Source of the DNA: Cruorifilaria tuberocauda
Taxonomy: Eukaryota > Nematoda > Chromadorea > Rhabditida > Onchocercidae
Reading direction: 5' to 3'
DNA length: 64,000 nt
Assembly: GCA_013365365.1 (NCBI GenBank)
Contig: JABVXU010000054.1
Span: 62,001 to 126,000, forward strand
The position numbers and the translations under genes are program-made. The notes under the pieces were generated by a model. That model did no database searches. It worked only from the letters and a program-made list of their open reading frames with translations, and was not told where the DNA came from. Shown in pieces: positions 14,001 through 30,209 of the stretch. Position 1 is the stretch's first letter. The number at the start of each line of letters is the position of its first letter.

Positions 14001-16664
14001 TTATTCAATAATATGTAAATGATTGAGAACCTTAGTAACCCGACCAATTAACAGCTCAGCATAGCGATCCATTGTTGCGTCATCTATAGTAATATGTTCT
14101 AACTGTTCACATTGCTTTCTCAATTCTATCGGACATTTTGTCTTATAGTGTAATTTAATGGCCATATCTGGTTCAGCATATAACGTGTTGGCTACATCAG
14201 CACGATGCCGATGTAATGCAAAATGATTGAATACTGTCGCTACCGTATTTGTACTAAAATAAGAAACATGTATCATACAAATCGAAAATTATAAGCATTT
14301 TAATTTATATGATGTGTTTTTTCTTTTCAAAATATTGTCTAATAATAAACAGAATCTATATCTTCCATTGAAAGTTAAATCTTTGATAATACGCTGAAGG
14401 ATAATATTCTATATAGGAAAAATGAAGAGAGAAACAAAACAATTGCCCTATATCCGTATTATCTAGATCAACCAAGGTAAAAAAGACAACAAATGGTTAA
14501 ATTCAACCAAATCAGATGACTTATCAATTAATAAAATCAGAATTAAAAGTACTTGATAAAAGCTTTTCCGTATTCGCCTGGATTACTTATTGTTTCTGAT
14601 TTACATCTATTCCGTAACATATACATATAGGATGGAACATCCGGATTCCACGAACTATTATCAGATGGAAATTTGAATACATTTCGAACAGAAATTGAGG
14701 TAACATCAGTCATTTTCGAATTTTTGCCATGAAAGGCAGTAATGATATTATTCAGTAAAGCACTCCAGTTGTCATGTTTCAGTGGTATAACGACTTCATC
14801 GATATCTAGCATCAGAATAAACTTGTGAGTGTCAATATGCCTTAAGATTATAAACATTTTAGCTAAATAAATAGTTACTAATTATGTGAGACAGCAGGAA
14901 TTCTGTTCTCAAATCAAAAACTGGTAGGAATGACATCATTAATTTTAATTTTCATACTTGAAATTCCTTCTTGATTGATAGGACATAAGTACCTATAAAG
15001 ACAATCATTATACGGAATTAACTCGTGACGACGCTTTTGCTGCCTATTTCGCCAAATGAAATGACTTCTGATGTATGCTTGATTTGGAGACTTACCCGGA
15101 AGATTAATTGGTATCTAAATGAATGAAATAATTAATTCTAATTCGTTAAATGATCACATCATGTATAGAATTTGAATAGATTTAAGTTATAATCGCTGAA
15201 CAATTTAGTATTCATAATTCAAATTTTCAGAGTAATAGCGTTCATTAGAACAAATGTAGGACGATACCACAGTGACGGATCCTTTCTTGATGTAGTATTT
15301 TAGGACTTGCTGCATTTTACGTGGCACATAATAAGTGTATATTGTGATGATATCAGCACCAGTAATAAACTGCATCTCGATCCATTCAACTAAACGTTCC
15401 GGCATATCCTCAATATAATCTAGGCCCTATAAATTTAAGGAGTTAAACATTATTTTTTGTCAGTAATAGCTTTTTGCAGTAATAGCGAAAGAGAAACTAT
15501 CATATAATATTAACCCTTCATTAAGTTATTTTTTATAATGTCTGACTAGATAGAAAGCTTAAGAAATGGATCAAATTAAATAAATTACTTCAATTGATGA
15601 ATTCAAATTGCACAAATTTAACTAACTCAAAAATCAAAATTTCACCTTTACGCACACAGCAATTCCGCTCTTCTCTTTTTTTGACGGTAGCATTCGCACT
15701 CGTAACGAAATTTCCTGACTTTTACATGGTGTTTTACTTAGTGAAATTGTTAGATTTGCGCTATATTCGAAATATTTTGGCACAGGACAACTAATCAGAT
15801 TTGGAATGTAAAAAAAATCTCTTGGATCCCAAGCTCGTTGCCAAATTTCACGAATCGTCCCCTCGATAACAACATATTTTTTGCGAACCAAATCATACAG
15901 ATTACAGAATATTTTGTCCGTTAATGGAATAGATCGGAATGACATTGTTAATATCTAAAGAAACAGGAATTACAAATGAGAAAATGTTGGCAGCAACGAT
16001 TCATTTCGCATTCATCTGATTATTTTAAGAGAAAAATAGGATATGAAAAAATCAAGGAAAGAAATTTTCATTTTTTTCCACTTCATTTCTTCAGATATTT
16101 TTTTACAAAATAATTCACCTGTATAACGTGATTATTCGGATAAAGTGAACTATGTCGTCGATCGTACGTTGCTGAATATATATAGATATCATCGTTCTGC
16201 ACCCAGTCGTTTCCTGTTACCGCTATGGGCATTTTTAGATGACATCGCCACCAGTATTGTCTTACTTTTCTTTCCTAAAAATAAAAAGAATATGTAATAT
16301 AATAAACGAATGAGGAGTTATAAGAGAGTAGAGAAAGAGTCTAATCTAAGAAGCCCAGAGAGAGATAATTAATAGGGCAGTTATTCTTCTCAAGTTAAAA
16401 AATTACTTCTTCAACTACTGATCGAATTTCGGCCTTGCCAAGTTTAAGATCATGCATATATTGCATCGTTTCCAATATATAATCCATATCATCAGTGAAA
16501 GTTCCTTCATCATCTATATGATCATTATTACTGTTTTTTGTTAGATACTGTTCACTTTTCGAATTCTCCAGATAAATACGTAATTGATAGAAATTAATCT
16601 TCAGAAATAGTAGCAAGCATGAAATGTATGCAAGTCGTACTGGTGAATTCCAAAAGTTGTACAT
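14001..16664 (-). CDS. Glycosyltransferase family 92 (DUF23) type II membrane protein
   Basis: Seven exons: 16664-16407, 16274-16119, 15954-15646, 15426-15268, 15114-14993, 14840-14553, 14253-14001; 514 aa. A short cytosolic N-terminus is followed by a signal anchor (residues about 10-28) and a lumenal stem. The GT92 domain shows MPERLVEWIEMQFITGAD, LPGKSPNQAYIRS, RRHELIPYNDCLYR, the metal-binding motif LDIDEVV, and FNHFALHRHRADV near the end. Nematodes have a large GT92 family; C. elegans GALT-1 adds galactose to core fucose of N-glycans. The acceptor of this member cannot be told from sequence. The stop codon is embedded in GAATAAATAAA, so the likely poly(A) signal overlaps it. Confidence 0.93.
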
Positions 16665-16899
16665 TGTAATGGGTAGGAAAATATTATAAGGTAAATAATA
16701 GATGGTTTAATCATGAATTTCTCGATCATAACAACTGCTATTTTTTTGTTCGATACATTGATCATTCAATCGAGTACAGTGCCTAATTGAAAAAGAAGCA
16801 GTATTTGCAACATAAACGTAATCAATCCAAAAGGAAAGCAATACAGATGAAAAGGAGTCAACAAACTCGCCAGACAATCGAAGGGAAAACTTCGGCGCT

Positions 16900-17930
16900 A
16901 AACAAGCAAAAAAAAAGAATCCAAAACAAAAAGAAGACCTTCCTCATTCTATAAAAAGGTCATTGGGATGACGAGTGTAAAACTTATCCCGATGCAAAGC
17001 AAAGACTGAAACATTTGAAGGAAATAAATGCGTGTCTCAACTGCTTTAGAAAGGGTCACATGGTAAAGAATTGCAAGAAAGCCAGGAAAACATGCTTCCA
17101 CTATAAAGGATGACACAACTCATCGTTATGTGATGAACATCATAAAGATGTCAATCAAGAAACCCAAATGAAGAATAGTATTGAATCAACAGTAATGAGC
17201 AGTACAATCACTAACGGAAAAAAGTCAAGTTCCTATGCAAGGAAATAGATGTTATCAACCCAGAAACTCCGAAAAGCCAAACGAAAGCGTTGGCACTGCT
17301 CCGTATAGGTTCACAGTTATCATATATAACTTAATTAAACTCAAATAACTTCAAATAGCTTAACTAAACGCACAAAGCTTCGACAAAAGGAAGATGAAGA
17401 ATTAAGCATACCTTCATTTGGTGACAAGATGCAGAAAAAATGTTGTTCGATGAAAACGGTGATCAATGTAAAATTAGGAAACGAACAAAAACCTGTTGGA
17501 ACACCCGACAAACAAACTACATGTGATAGAAGTTAACGATCAAAATGTTCCTCTATAATGATGAGGAAAGGATTAGTTGAAATGAAAAGTTATTGGCAGC
17601 AACCCGAATTACTTATCGGAGCCAAAGATTTCTTCAAGTTTGTCAAATTAAACGAAATTCAAAAGATAAAGTCAGGATTTCTTCTACTTCGAACCAAAGT
17701 AGGAAGTAGGTATATGAATAATATCCGCAGTACAAAAACGACATCAGTTGCGACAAGTATAGCGATACCTCTGCTTCACTCTTTTAATCACTTTTTAGCA
17801 ACAATAATCCTAATTAAAAACAATGAAAAAGTGGAAATGAAATCGGCGACAGAATTTTTGGCAACTTTGACACGAGCCACTTGCTCATCAAATTATTTCA
17901 GTATTCATGCGTAACTCTGATCTTTCCTCA
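16900..17930 (+). mobile_element. Decayed Pao/BEL-type LTR retrotransposon fragment (gag to protease)
   Basis: Degenerate plus-strand reading frames match Pao/BEL gag-pol. A first knuckle remnant KGHWDDECKTYPDA is near 16955-16997. A CCHC knuckle CLNCFRKGHMVKNC lies near 17032-17075, followed by CFHYKG with a stop and HNSSLCD. A protease-like ALALLRIGSQLSYIT near 17288-17331 has the usual active-site Asp replaced. The block QPELLIGAKDFFKF near 17596-17640 matches the family's conserved LIG motif. Frames are broken by stops and frameshifts, and no reverse transcriptase, integrase or terminal repeats were found nearby, so this is an inactive relic. Confidence 0.75.
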
Positions 17931-18514
17931 CTGAACTTTGGGAGTGACTTCACTATGCCAAACACTGGATGATCTTTTTTGGTTAACTTGACCTGTTTGC
18001 TGACGCGGATGGAGAGGTTTAGCTATCATTCTGGATTGTTATTATTCCTTATGTAATCGGTATGACTTTATCAAATTTATTGTACATTCATAGAGATATT
18101 CAAATATCTTCAAATTATTCAATAATCCGATATTTAATAATGTTTTTATGTGAAAATGAAAAAGAAAAAAAATCTAGGTCTGTGCGCAGTCGGTCTTTAC
18201 GGATCATGAGCAGACTGAAGAATTGGATGCGATGTAAGACTATCCACGTGAATTATATGAGAAATGCAGGAGGATCCAGCAAATAGACTATCTCAATGGA
18301 TTGCGTCATTTTCATTTAACTTTCTTGTCTGGAAATTCTAAGAGTTATCTTTGTAAGACCACAAGTCCTATTTCGACTCATTTGACTCTCCGATGGTTCA
18401 GAAAACTATTAATAGCTTGTAAAGTACATGGTAAATCAGTTCCTTTTTATCAAGCATTGATATAATCTTCCGTATTTCCACTTATACATTTAAATTATCT
18501 TTTAAAATGAAATA
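17931..18514. other. Spacer after the retroelement relic
   Basis: AT-rich sequence with a 74-codon frame (18062-18286) that shows no recognisable motif and no splice partners. The 3' UTR of the 105-aa gene falls here. No further retroelement similarity was seen. Confidence 0.45.
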
Positions 18515-19855
18515 TTAGTCGGAATCAAATGATTGACCTTCTTTTAAAGGAACAAATGTCTCCACCGCATCTTTATAATCTTTCATTTCGTCAGCATGCA
18601 TTGGATGTCCCTTTAATTGATGCTATAAAAAAATTAAAATTTAATTTGTAACAATAAGTATATGTACATGTACTTCTTATTCTTTTTCTTCCTTCATCGT
18701 AGTTTTCTTCGCTCATTTTAAGAATATCGAATAATTTGGTATCTCATTTAATCAAATGACGGGAATTAAGTAAAAAATAAGTTCTTGAACAAAGTTAAAC
18801 TTTAACCTTAAAGTATAACCAAAATCCGGTCGTGGAACGTTGCAATCGACATTGTACTTGTGTGGCTTTCCATTGACGTAAGGCGATAGTAACATCCTAT
18901 TAAATTTGATATCACCAACAGTTCAGAGTTTTTCATTTATAACTGATTATAAAACTTCTTCACTTTAATTGTAATGAATTCTGGAATTTGATTTAAAATT
19001 TCTAGAGCCTCATAATTCAAAGGAACTTAAATACATTATTCTCATATAAATTTAAAAATTTCCAGCTTTATTCGAATTATTCCAAATTCATTATTACTGG
19101 GAAATCATTTGTTAGATAATTCCTCATGATTCATAATGATTCTTGTAGAGTGATCTGTATGTTTTTTTTGGTAAATGATAATTTATCACTTCATAGTATT
19201 GCTTATTTTCATCATCCCAGTGATCATAACCTGGCGGTGGTTTATTTCGGCGTTTTTTATGTCGTCGAGCGCCTGTCCACTAAATACGCAATTATGATTA
19301 ATTGAACAAATTATAGACGTCTGATTAAATGACATTCAAAGCTTTTTTAAAATGTACCACATGGAACATCTTAGGAAAACAACTAGAAGTAAGCGAGCGA
19401 AATAGAAGATGTATATGAACTAATGACAAGGAACATTAGCTGTTCCCAAGATTTTCAATATCCTAAAGAAACTATATGTGATAATTAAAGATTTACTGAA
19501 ATCAATCACATGTAAATTATTAATTAAATAACATAAAAATGTTCAAATTTGGTGCTATGCCATTCTTTCATCTTTATGAAAAATATCGATATTCTTTTGG
19601 GTTTTTAGGTTATTTATTAGTTTTCATTTCTGCATTCCTTCTGGTATTTTTCTTGCAAAGTATTCACGTTATGGATAAGAAATAAAGATTTTCTGATTTT
19701 CACATAGACAAAATATCAAATTACACATGACATTTGAACTTGCATCATTTTTTTTCGTAAAATTAGTATCACTTGTGATTTTATAAGCTTTTAACAAAAA
19801 AGATAAAACCGCATTTCTCCTATACCTTGTCTGTTGATTTTTTACCACTTTCCAT
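18515..19855 (-). CDS. Unknown small basic protein, 105 aa
   Basis: Four exons of matching phase: 19855-19826, 19279-19190, 18896-18807, 18622-18515. Every intron sits between codons, an orderly structure that supports a real gene. The N-terminal half is strongly basic (MESGKKSTDK, ARRHKKRRNKPPPGYDHWDD); the middle (LRQWKATQVQCRLQRSTTGF) is probably helical; the C-terminus is acidic (KDAVETFVPL, FDSD). There is no signal peptide or membrane helix, so a nuclear or RNP role would fit, but this is a guess. I recognise no family. Neighbours are the retroelement relic and the E2 relic, which do not help. Confidence 0.6.
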
Positions 19856-20058
19856 GAAATGAATTTTTGGGAGCAACTACACTCAGATTTCTCGGAGATG
19901 ATCAGTGTAAGAAAAGCTATTATTTAATTCTTATATAGAATTGATCTCTTACCACATAATTTCTGTTTTAGAACATTTGCATTGAACTTAATCCTTAAAT
20001 CATTAATTTTAATTTTAAGTCACAATTGACATCATCAAAATTCGCTAAGAACGGTTGC

Positions 20059-20734
20059 ATGGCAGATATAGAGGCGATTGGAGTTACCAGACTTAAAAAA
20101 GTATTTCATTTTTTATTTCAAAGAAGAAGCTTTTCGCGAATAACTTATATTAACTTACTTAAATTTAAGTTTACATCTTTCGAAATCCAGGAATTATCCG
20201 ATATTCAAGAAATAAAATTCAAACTGTACAAATTGGACGATGTCGGGAAAAGCGATCCGAATAAGTGGTTGGTATCACTGCTGCCTGTAAGATACTTCTC
20301 TCAGATTTCACCAAATTTATACGGAAAATTTTATGAAAAAAAAAACTCTTCTAAATGACATTATCGTCAGCTTACCATATTTGCTATTGACAACGGATAA
20401 TTCATTTTCTAACATTCGTGTTTTTCAAATAGGACCGATGGCCGTACAATGTCGGTAGTTATAAAATAGAGATAGAATTCACTAACGAATATCCATTTAA
20501 ACCACCGAAAATCAAATTTCTTACCAAAGTGTATCATCCTAATGTCAGCGAAACAGGCGAGGTATATTTTCCATAAACACCACCATTTAAGTAATCCTAA
20601 TTCTTGGAAGAATTAAGCGTAAACTCTATAAAGCATTAATAGATAACTGTTAATGCAGATCCTTTCATCAGGTTTCGTTAGCTATGGCATTTAACGAGAA
20701 TTGGAAACCGTCTGTCAAGATTGATCAGCGTTAG
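20059..20734 (+). pseudogene. UBE2L3/UBC-18-like E2 with catalytic Cys replaced by Ser, C-terminally truncated
   Basis: Four exons splice cleanly: 20059-20100, 20191-20286, 20433-20561, 20672-20734; 115 codons. The fold is clear: LKKELSDIQEIKFKLYKLDD, YKIEIEFTNEYPFKPPKIKF, VYHPNVSETGEV, NENWKPSVKIDQ, all matching UBE2L3 (154 aa), the E2 that serves RBR and HECT ligases. Eight residues after HPN, where UBE2L3 has VCLP, this gene has VSLA: the catalytic Cys is Ser. After KIDQ the frame stops (CGT TAG), where the family continues for about 45 residues of C-terminal helices; no such exon was found in the next 900 bp. The upstream frame is otherwise intact, including splice sites, so it is either a recent pseudogene or an expressed inactive E2. 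The start ATG gives MADIEAIGVTRLKK. Confidence 0.8.
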
Positions 20735-21700
20735 TTGATCCATTTTAAAAATATAATCACTTCAACTGTGAGCGAATGACTTCCCTGATTTCTTAGGAAT
20801 TGTGCCACGATGTAAAATGAACTTCCGTTTCCCGGAAAGCTTACTGTGGTAAGACGCCAAATATATTAAAACACTGACTAGGAATTAAGATGGAACTGTT
20901 TGCTCCTGATTGATTCTGAAAGACAGAAATTATTAGCAAGGGAGAGGAATATGCATATTCTATTCGTCAGATTTCCGAAATAAATTAGTTTTGATGTAAG
21001 ATCCCAGTGACAAAGATCTTCAATAATACACTCAGAACGTTTTTCAGTGTTAACTGCGCTTGCAGAGTTATTGTGTTCACCAGAGCTCAGCTGTGTACTT
21101 CGTCCGGACTTAGCTGAACTGTACGTTAAAGACACTGATGCATACAATAGAAATGCATCAGAATTCTGTAAGCATTACGCTGAAAAACAAACTCAATGCT
21201 AAACCGAAGTAACTCTTAATGCTATGCGAAATCGTAAAACAGTTATTTTTGAAACTTTATCATAAATTCTGAATTCGGTTCACGCCGCAATAAACTTGAT
21301 GATACATAAATCAAAACGAATAACATAATTATGCCAAATACAATTTGAACAAGAATTCATAAATTATCTCTGCTAACTACCTGCTTTAAAATTTCAGAAA
21401 CGAAAAAAAGCATTTATAGAAATTATGTAGTGCAAAATTAGGTAAAAGTAAACCAGGCAGAAAATTAAGTCGATTTTCGATTTGGGGAACCAAAATCATG
21501 AAATCAGCATTTGCGGTGTAATTCAAAAAAAAGGTATAAACCAACCCAAATATCTGAAACTAAGAACTATGGACTCTAGAGAAGGGAGATATTTTATACA
21601 AACACAAGAAAAGTGTTCACAAGAAACATTTTGGATTAAAAAATAATTGGACTTCTCGAATAATCAAATAACAAAAAAAAACAATACGAGTAAATTAAAT
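20735..21700. other. Spacer between the E2 relic and U2AF65 (convergent)
   Basis: A minus-strand frame at 20878-21147 gives a polar Ser-rich stretch (SSAKSGRSTQLSSG) and then a less polar tail, without a start, splice partner or recognised family. No E2 C-terminal helix sequence is present. Not called as a gene. Confidence 0.45.
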
Positions 21701-25531
<3,831 letters not shown>

Positions 25532-25647
25532 ATCCTAGAATAATAATGGTATAATAAATGTGATAAAACCAGGGACCTCAATTTTTTTTTTAAAAGAAAT
25601 TTTTAAGATAGCGAAAAACGAATTCACACAAACGCGTCTTTACTCAC

Positions 25648-25818
25648 TTTTGGTAACATAGCGGCAATTTTGGCATCCAGCGGTGGTGCTAGCGGTCCCT
25701 CTTTGCGTTGCCGCACTTCCAAATAAGCCTTGGCAACATCTTCCAAATTTGTTTCCATTTCTTGAAGTTGTTCGGACCGTTGTGGGTGTTGATCAACCTC
25801 GGTCATATCATTCAATTT
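25648..25818 (-). other. Possible upstream coding exon joined in frame to U2AF65, or last exon of a separate small gene
   Basis: Fifty-seven codons open between an acceptor-like CTTAAG and a strong donor AAA|GTGAGT. The peptide is acidic and helical (MTEVDQHPQRSEQLQEMETN) and then Pro/Leu-rich (EGPLAPPLDAKIAAMLPK). Splicing to 25534 keeps frame (LPK then DMALNNDE). Without splicing it ends seven residues later at TGA (25624), which would make it the end of a different gene. I do not recognise the family and found no convincing first exon. Confidence 0.4.
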
Positions 25819-26666
25819 CTTAAGCAGGTAAAAAAAGATTAAGCCAATCTAAGAGTCGATCCATTCAAATGTCTTTCATGCATCAGAAGAGATTAGTTTA
25901 ATGTAAAGATTCCACTAAATCTTATACAACAAAAAAAAAACTATTTTGTCATCTCTCATGAAGTAAAAATATACGAAACCATTAATCGATATTAGGATAG
26001 GATAGAATGAGTGAGAAAAAGTTATAATGAGAATTTTAAATAGAACACAATATTGCAGTTCTAATTTAATTTTTATGCAATTGCCACCTCATAAAAAATC
26101 TATACGAATAAAAGTAAAGTTAAGCTGGCTTCTACCCTTCCCATTGTTTATCGGGTGATTCTGCCATCGCAGAGAAACAAACTTTCCGGCCTCCATATGC
26201 TATCATATACTCTAGTCTACCAATGTGCCAAAAAGGTCACACAAAGGTTACCGCCTCCTCCCCCAACCAAACTACACGAGCCACCAATCGATAGTGCACA
26301 ACACCTAAAAAACGATTCATTACCATCGGCAAGCATTCATAACAGAAACATTGTGCTTCTTGCAGCATAAAATCTTCCTGTATGACTTGATCCCTGTGAA
26401 AATGCAAAAAATATTCATCTCTCATGTTAATGCCGTAGAGTGTTGTCTTAGAGCTCTCGGACCATCCCTGATAACTCCCATAGTAGTTTTTCTGGTGAAT
26501 ATGTTTGAACAATAGGTATGATTTATCTTTTTCTGATCACTTTAATTATGAGAACATTCATGTTTAAGAGAATTCAGAAAATATCATGTGACAAATGAGG
26601 GGGATAATTCTTCACTTATAAAGAAATAAAACAAATAAAGAAAAAATCTAGAAGTTTTCAGGAATC
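25819..26666. other. Divergent upstream region of U2AF65 and URB1
   Basis: Holds the promoters of two divergent genes. Overlapping short frames on both strands near 26155-26512 are not supported. The plus-strand TTTTCAG at 26654-26660 directly precedes the URB1 start and is a probable spliced-leader acceptor. Confidence 0.5.
26654..26666 (+). promoter_or_regulatory. Probable spliced-leader acceptor for URB1
   Basis: TTTTCAG followed within six bases by the ATG at 26667, with no upstream coding exon in frame. This is typical of nematode trans-spliced leaders; inferred, not shown. Confidence 0.5.
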
Positions 26667-29600
26667 ATGACATCTTCCAAACGAAAGAAGATTGAAAAGA
26701 ATGATGATGATATAGAAACGGTTATCAGTAAAATACTTTTGGAAGATTGTGATTTCGATATAGCTACTCTCTTAGAGCTTCGAAATCACCTACTAAACTC
26801 GAAAGATAACGTTAGCATCTTCTTATTCTCTTGTCTTTTTAGTGTTATTACGTTCAAAGGACTGTTAATGTAGATTCTCATTCTAAAAAACTGGCAGTTA
26901 AAAGTCCCTTTCTTGTTCTTTTTTATTACTCCGTCAACCTGAAGTTGGTTATAGGAGTTGGAAGTTCGATCAATAAAATTGAGAATTGAACAAAGAATGA
27001 TCACTCGTTTACTATGCCAGTATAACGCGATGGAATCGGAGAAAGACAAAGCAATTTTTGATATCCTTTGTGTGCTCGAAAGATCATATCAAATAAGCTT
27101 ACAGTATATTGTTTGATTTTTAATTTAACAGTTTTTAAGACCTCAAAATGATTCAAAATGAAAATGGTTCAAAATGATTTAATGCTTTAAATCTAATAGA
27201 AATAAGCATTTAGAGAAAGGAATGCACCTGGACAAGTGCATCATATAGAAAAACGCTGTATCAAGCATTTCAGACCCTTTTTTCCTATAGTCTGGGGAAG
27301 GCAAGCAGAAGATAATTATGAGAAATTGCATCAGTTGGGACAGGCTTTGCACACGAAACCGACTGCGAATCAGGTATTTTTTGTATTAGTTAATATTCTA
27401 TAGATCACTGGGAATTAGAAATCTGTAAAATTTATAGCCATTTATCTTCGAATTTAGGTTCTGGATTATTTAAATCCAAAATTAATGTGGAATACATTGC
27501 TGAAGTCTGAACAAACGACCAGCATCAAAATATCTGAAAAAGATTCTTCAAATCAGTTTTATGATGCCCGTTTCATACTTCGTTTGTTGGCAACCTTGGT
27601 GGATGATGCTACAAAGGTAGGTGTCATACACTATAGTTCAACACATATGCAATCATGAAGAAATGTTTTCATATTCTTATTCAGAATCGGTGTTGTAACT
27701 ACATATAATTTAAGAAGTTCTATGTACCAAAGATGCGGAAAGTATTTCTAAAGATGAAAAGCGATAATTTCCATTATTTTCAGATAAACAGTCGAAGATT
27801 TATTGATGTAAATGGTCTTTCATTTGCATTCGCTGCAACGAGTTTTATTAGCCAGAGTGAACGCTGCATTGCATATCTCATTCTTAGACGTTTTTTACTT
27901 CACTTAATAAATTTGGATGGAGATTCTTTACCAGAAAAGTGTTTATATATTTATCTGTTGCAAATATTCAAAAATAGTATTAAAAATCCAATTCAGCGGT
28001 TACCACACGGTTGGTAGCTTCCGACTTTCTAAACTGTAAATTTAACAAATTTTTTTTGTCAAAAAAAAAGTTTTGACGAAAAATTGGACTGACAAATTTG
28101 GTTTAGTAATACCTATGAATTGAGTTAGAATTTAGCGCTTTTCATTTGTTTGACAAATTTCATTTTAGAACTGTAATAGTTAAACAATCTCAGTTTTGAT
28201 TTTATTTTGATGTCATCGAAATGCACCGCTGCCACATTTCGATTACAGTCGTTCTTATATCTTAATTTCAATAGTTTGAATGCGTTTCTCGGTGTCCCAT
28301 AATAATACTGTCTCATTTTACTTTCCAAAATGGATCTTGATTTAAATTTTTATGCTGTGTGCAAACGAGCGAGATGCACTTCTATACCTACTTTTCCATA
28401 TCAAAAGATTTTTTTTCCATGGTATTTGGTAGGTAGAAAAAATATAATCCATTATAGTTGTTGCACATTTTTTCGCAAGAGTGGCCAAACTAATTTTACA
28501 TCCTGAAGATCCAGTCTATCAACCAATACTCTCTTTCCTATTACTTAAGCCAAATATTGACGTTCAAAACGTTCCGGAAATTTACAAAATGATATTGAGT
28601 TCAAGTACACAACATTATAACAAGGAGCGTCATTGGTGTTTACGCCTTATATCAGATTCACTTATTGAACCAAACGATTATAACATCTTGCAAAAAAGGT
28701 TTATTTTAAATAATTTTTTAGTCTTGAGAAGTTCGAAAAAATAACTTTGAATTAATTCACCATATATTGAGTTTACAGGGATGTTCTTATAATTCATTTA
28801 AGTGATTACATTTGACTGGTTGTGAAATAGAGTATTTTAAAATTAGACTATTATCTGAAAGCAATAATGCGCAGTAATACCAAATATTACAATTTTGCTT
28901 AGGCATTTGCATTGATTAAATTAAATAATGAAAAAGTGGGCTATTAAATTTATTTAAAAGAATTTAAAAATTTGGCGACTGAGATGTTTCACATTTATGT
29001 GCACTAAAAAAGATACGGAGAAAGGAGAGAAGTGATAATTTTTAGATGAGTAAATGAATTTAATTTGTGGATAGCTGGGAAATAATATTGATATATTCAT
29101 ACTGACGCTTTCGAGTTCTGATAACCCTATGGAGTTCGTTCTTGATTTTTCTGTATGTTCGATATAGTGCACTTTTTTTCTTTTTTTTTTATTGCTTGGT
29201 TTTTAGATATGGAATCAAGTTATTGCTGTCACTTTTTGGTAGTGTCATTGCTGATCAGGAAACGAAAAAATACATTTTGCTATCGCTTCGGGCCATTCTG
29301 CAACATCAGTCATTAGCTAACGATTTATATGTTCGGCAGAATCTGCATTCTTGGATTGTTTTAACTTTGCAGGTACGATATACTTATCTCACCCTTCCGT
29401 TTTATTTTCAGATTTTATTCCTTTCTAATGGATTTTGTGCTTTAGGTTTTAACCTGGAACATGACGAAATGGTTTGGATTTTTGCTTGCCAATTCTAATT
29501 AATTCATCAGATGGAAACATTTTATTATTGCTTTTGCAGAATGAAATAGTAACTAGATGGGAACGTGTATTTTTATGCCAATTATTTATTATGCTCATCA

Positions 29601-30209
29601 CACATATTAAGGAACTTTACTGTAATAACTCAAACAATGAATTCATGGAGGATAATTGGCGTAAAACTGTGGTATATAAGACGTGTCAAATGCTTGGAAA
29701 TAGAGTTTATTTTTTTTATTTTCTCTACAAAAAACTGAAAATCACTAAATCATGAGTATTATCATGTATGAAATCCAAAAACTTTTAACAAATTAGTTGT
29801 TAGCGTTTGCAGATAGCCTTTTTTATGGATTGTTTTTCCATAAGCTTTCATATTGTATAAACATGATTAGAATTTTACAAAAAAGCATCCCTTAATTCAC
29901 AATTCTTTGCATTTACTAAATATAATTAAGGGAAAATATAACTCGACGATTTAGAATTTGTCCTACATTTTAGCGTACTAAACCGTACTTTTTCGTGGCA
30001 TCCGGTGCAAGAGTTTAAAAGATAATTATTGAATGGAGTGATTTAGCTGGATGGAGTTTCAATATAAGGAAAATTTTTTATAGGTGTGTGATGAGTTGGA
30101 AAAGGAAAATGACAGCGCGAAAAGTACGTGGTTACCGAAGCTAAAACAACTGCTGTGTAAGGATAGTTGGACGCCGTCTTCGGAGTTGAATTACATTATC
30201 CAGAACTAA
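26667..30209 (+). CDS. URB1/NPA1-like nucleolar ribosome-biogenesis protein (short form)
   Basis: Nine exons: 26667-26810, 26955-27103, 27214-27373, 27458-27616, 27784-28009, 28482-28698, 29207-29372, 29540-29704, 30084-30209; 503 aa with closed phases. The basic start (MTSSKRKKIEK) is followed by all-helical repeats. Similarity is to the C-terminal NopRA1 region of URB1: RRFIDVNGLSFAFAATS, AKLILHPEDPVYQPI, RHWCLRLISDSL, YGIKLLLSLFGSVIAD. URB1 is a scaffold of early pre-60S particles; human URB1 is over 2000 aa, so this gene keeps only about the C-terminal quarter or has a partner encoded elsewhere. Exon 6 must use the acceptor GCAAGAG|TGG, one step beyond a closer AG, to keep frame. An extra exon between 29373 and 29539 (VLTWNMTKWF) is possible but breaks the frame. 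Confidence 0.75.

Noticed and set aside
26147..26190. ATG exon (MAESPDKQWEG) on the minus strand before a GTAGAA donor, possible alternative U2AF65 first exon
   Set aside because: Its phase fits U2AF65 exon 2 but not the exon at 25648-25818; a one-in-three phase match with no other evidence.
29446..29500. Possible extra URB1 exon (VLTWNMTKWF)
   Set aside because: Follows a good acceptor but runs into a stop, and no donor restores the phase of the next exon.
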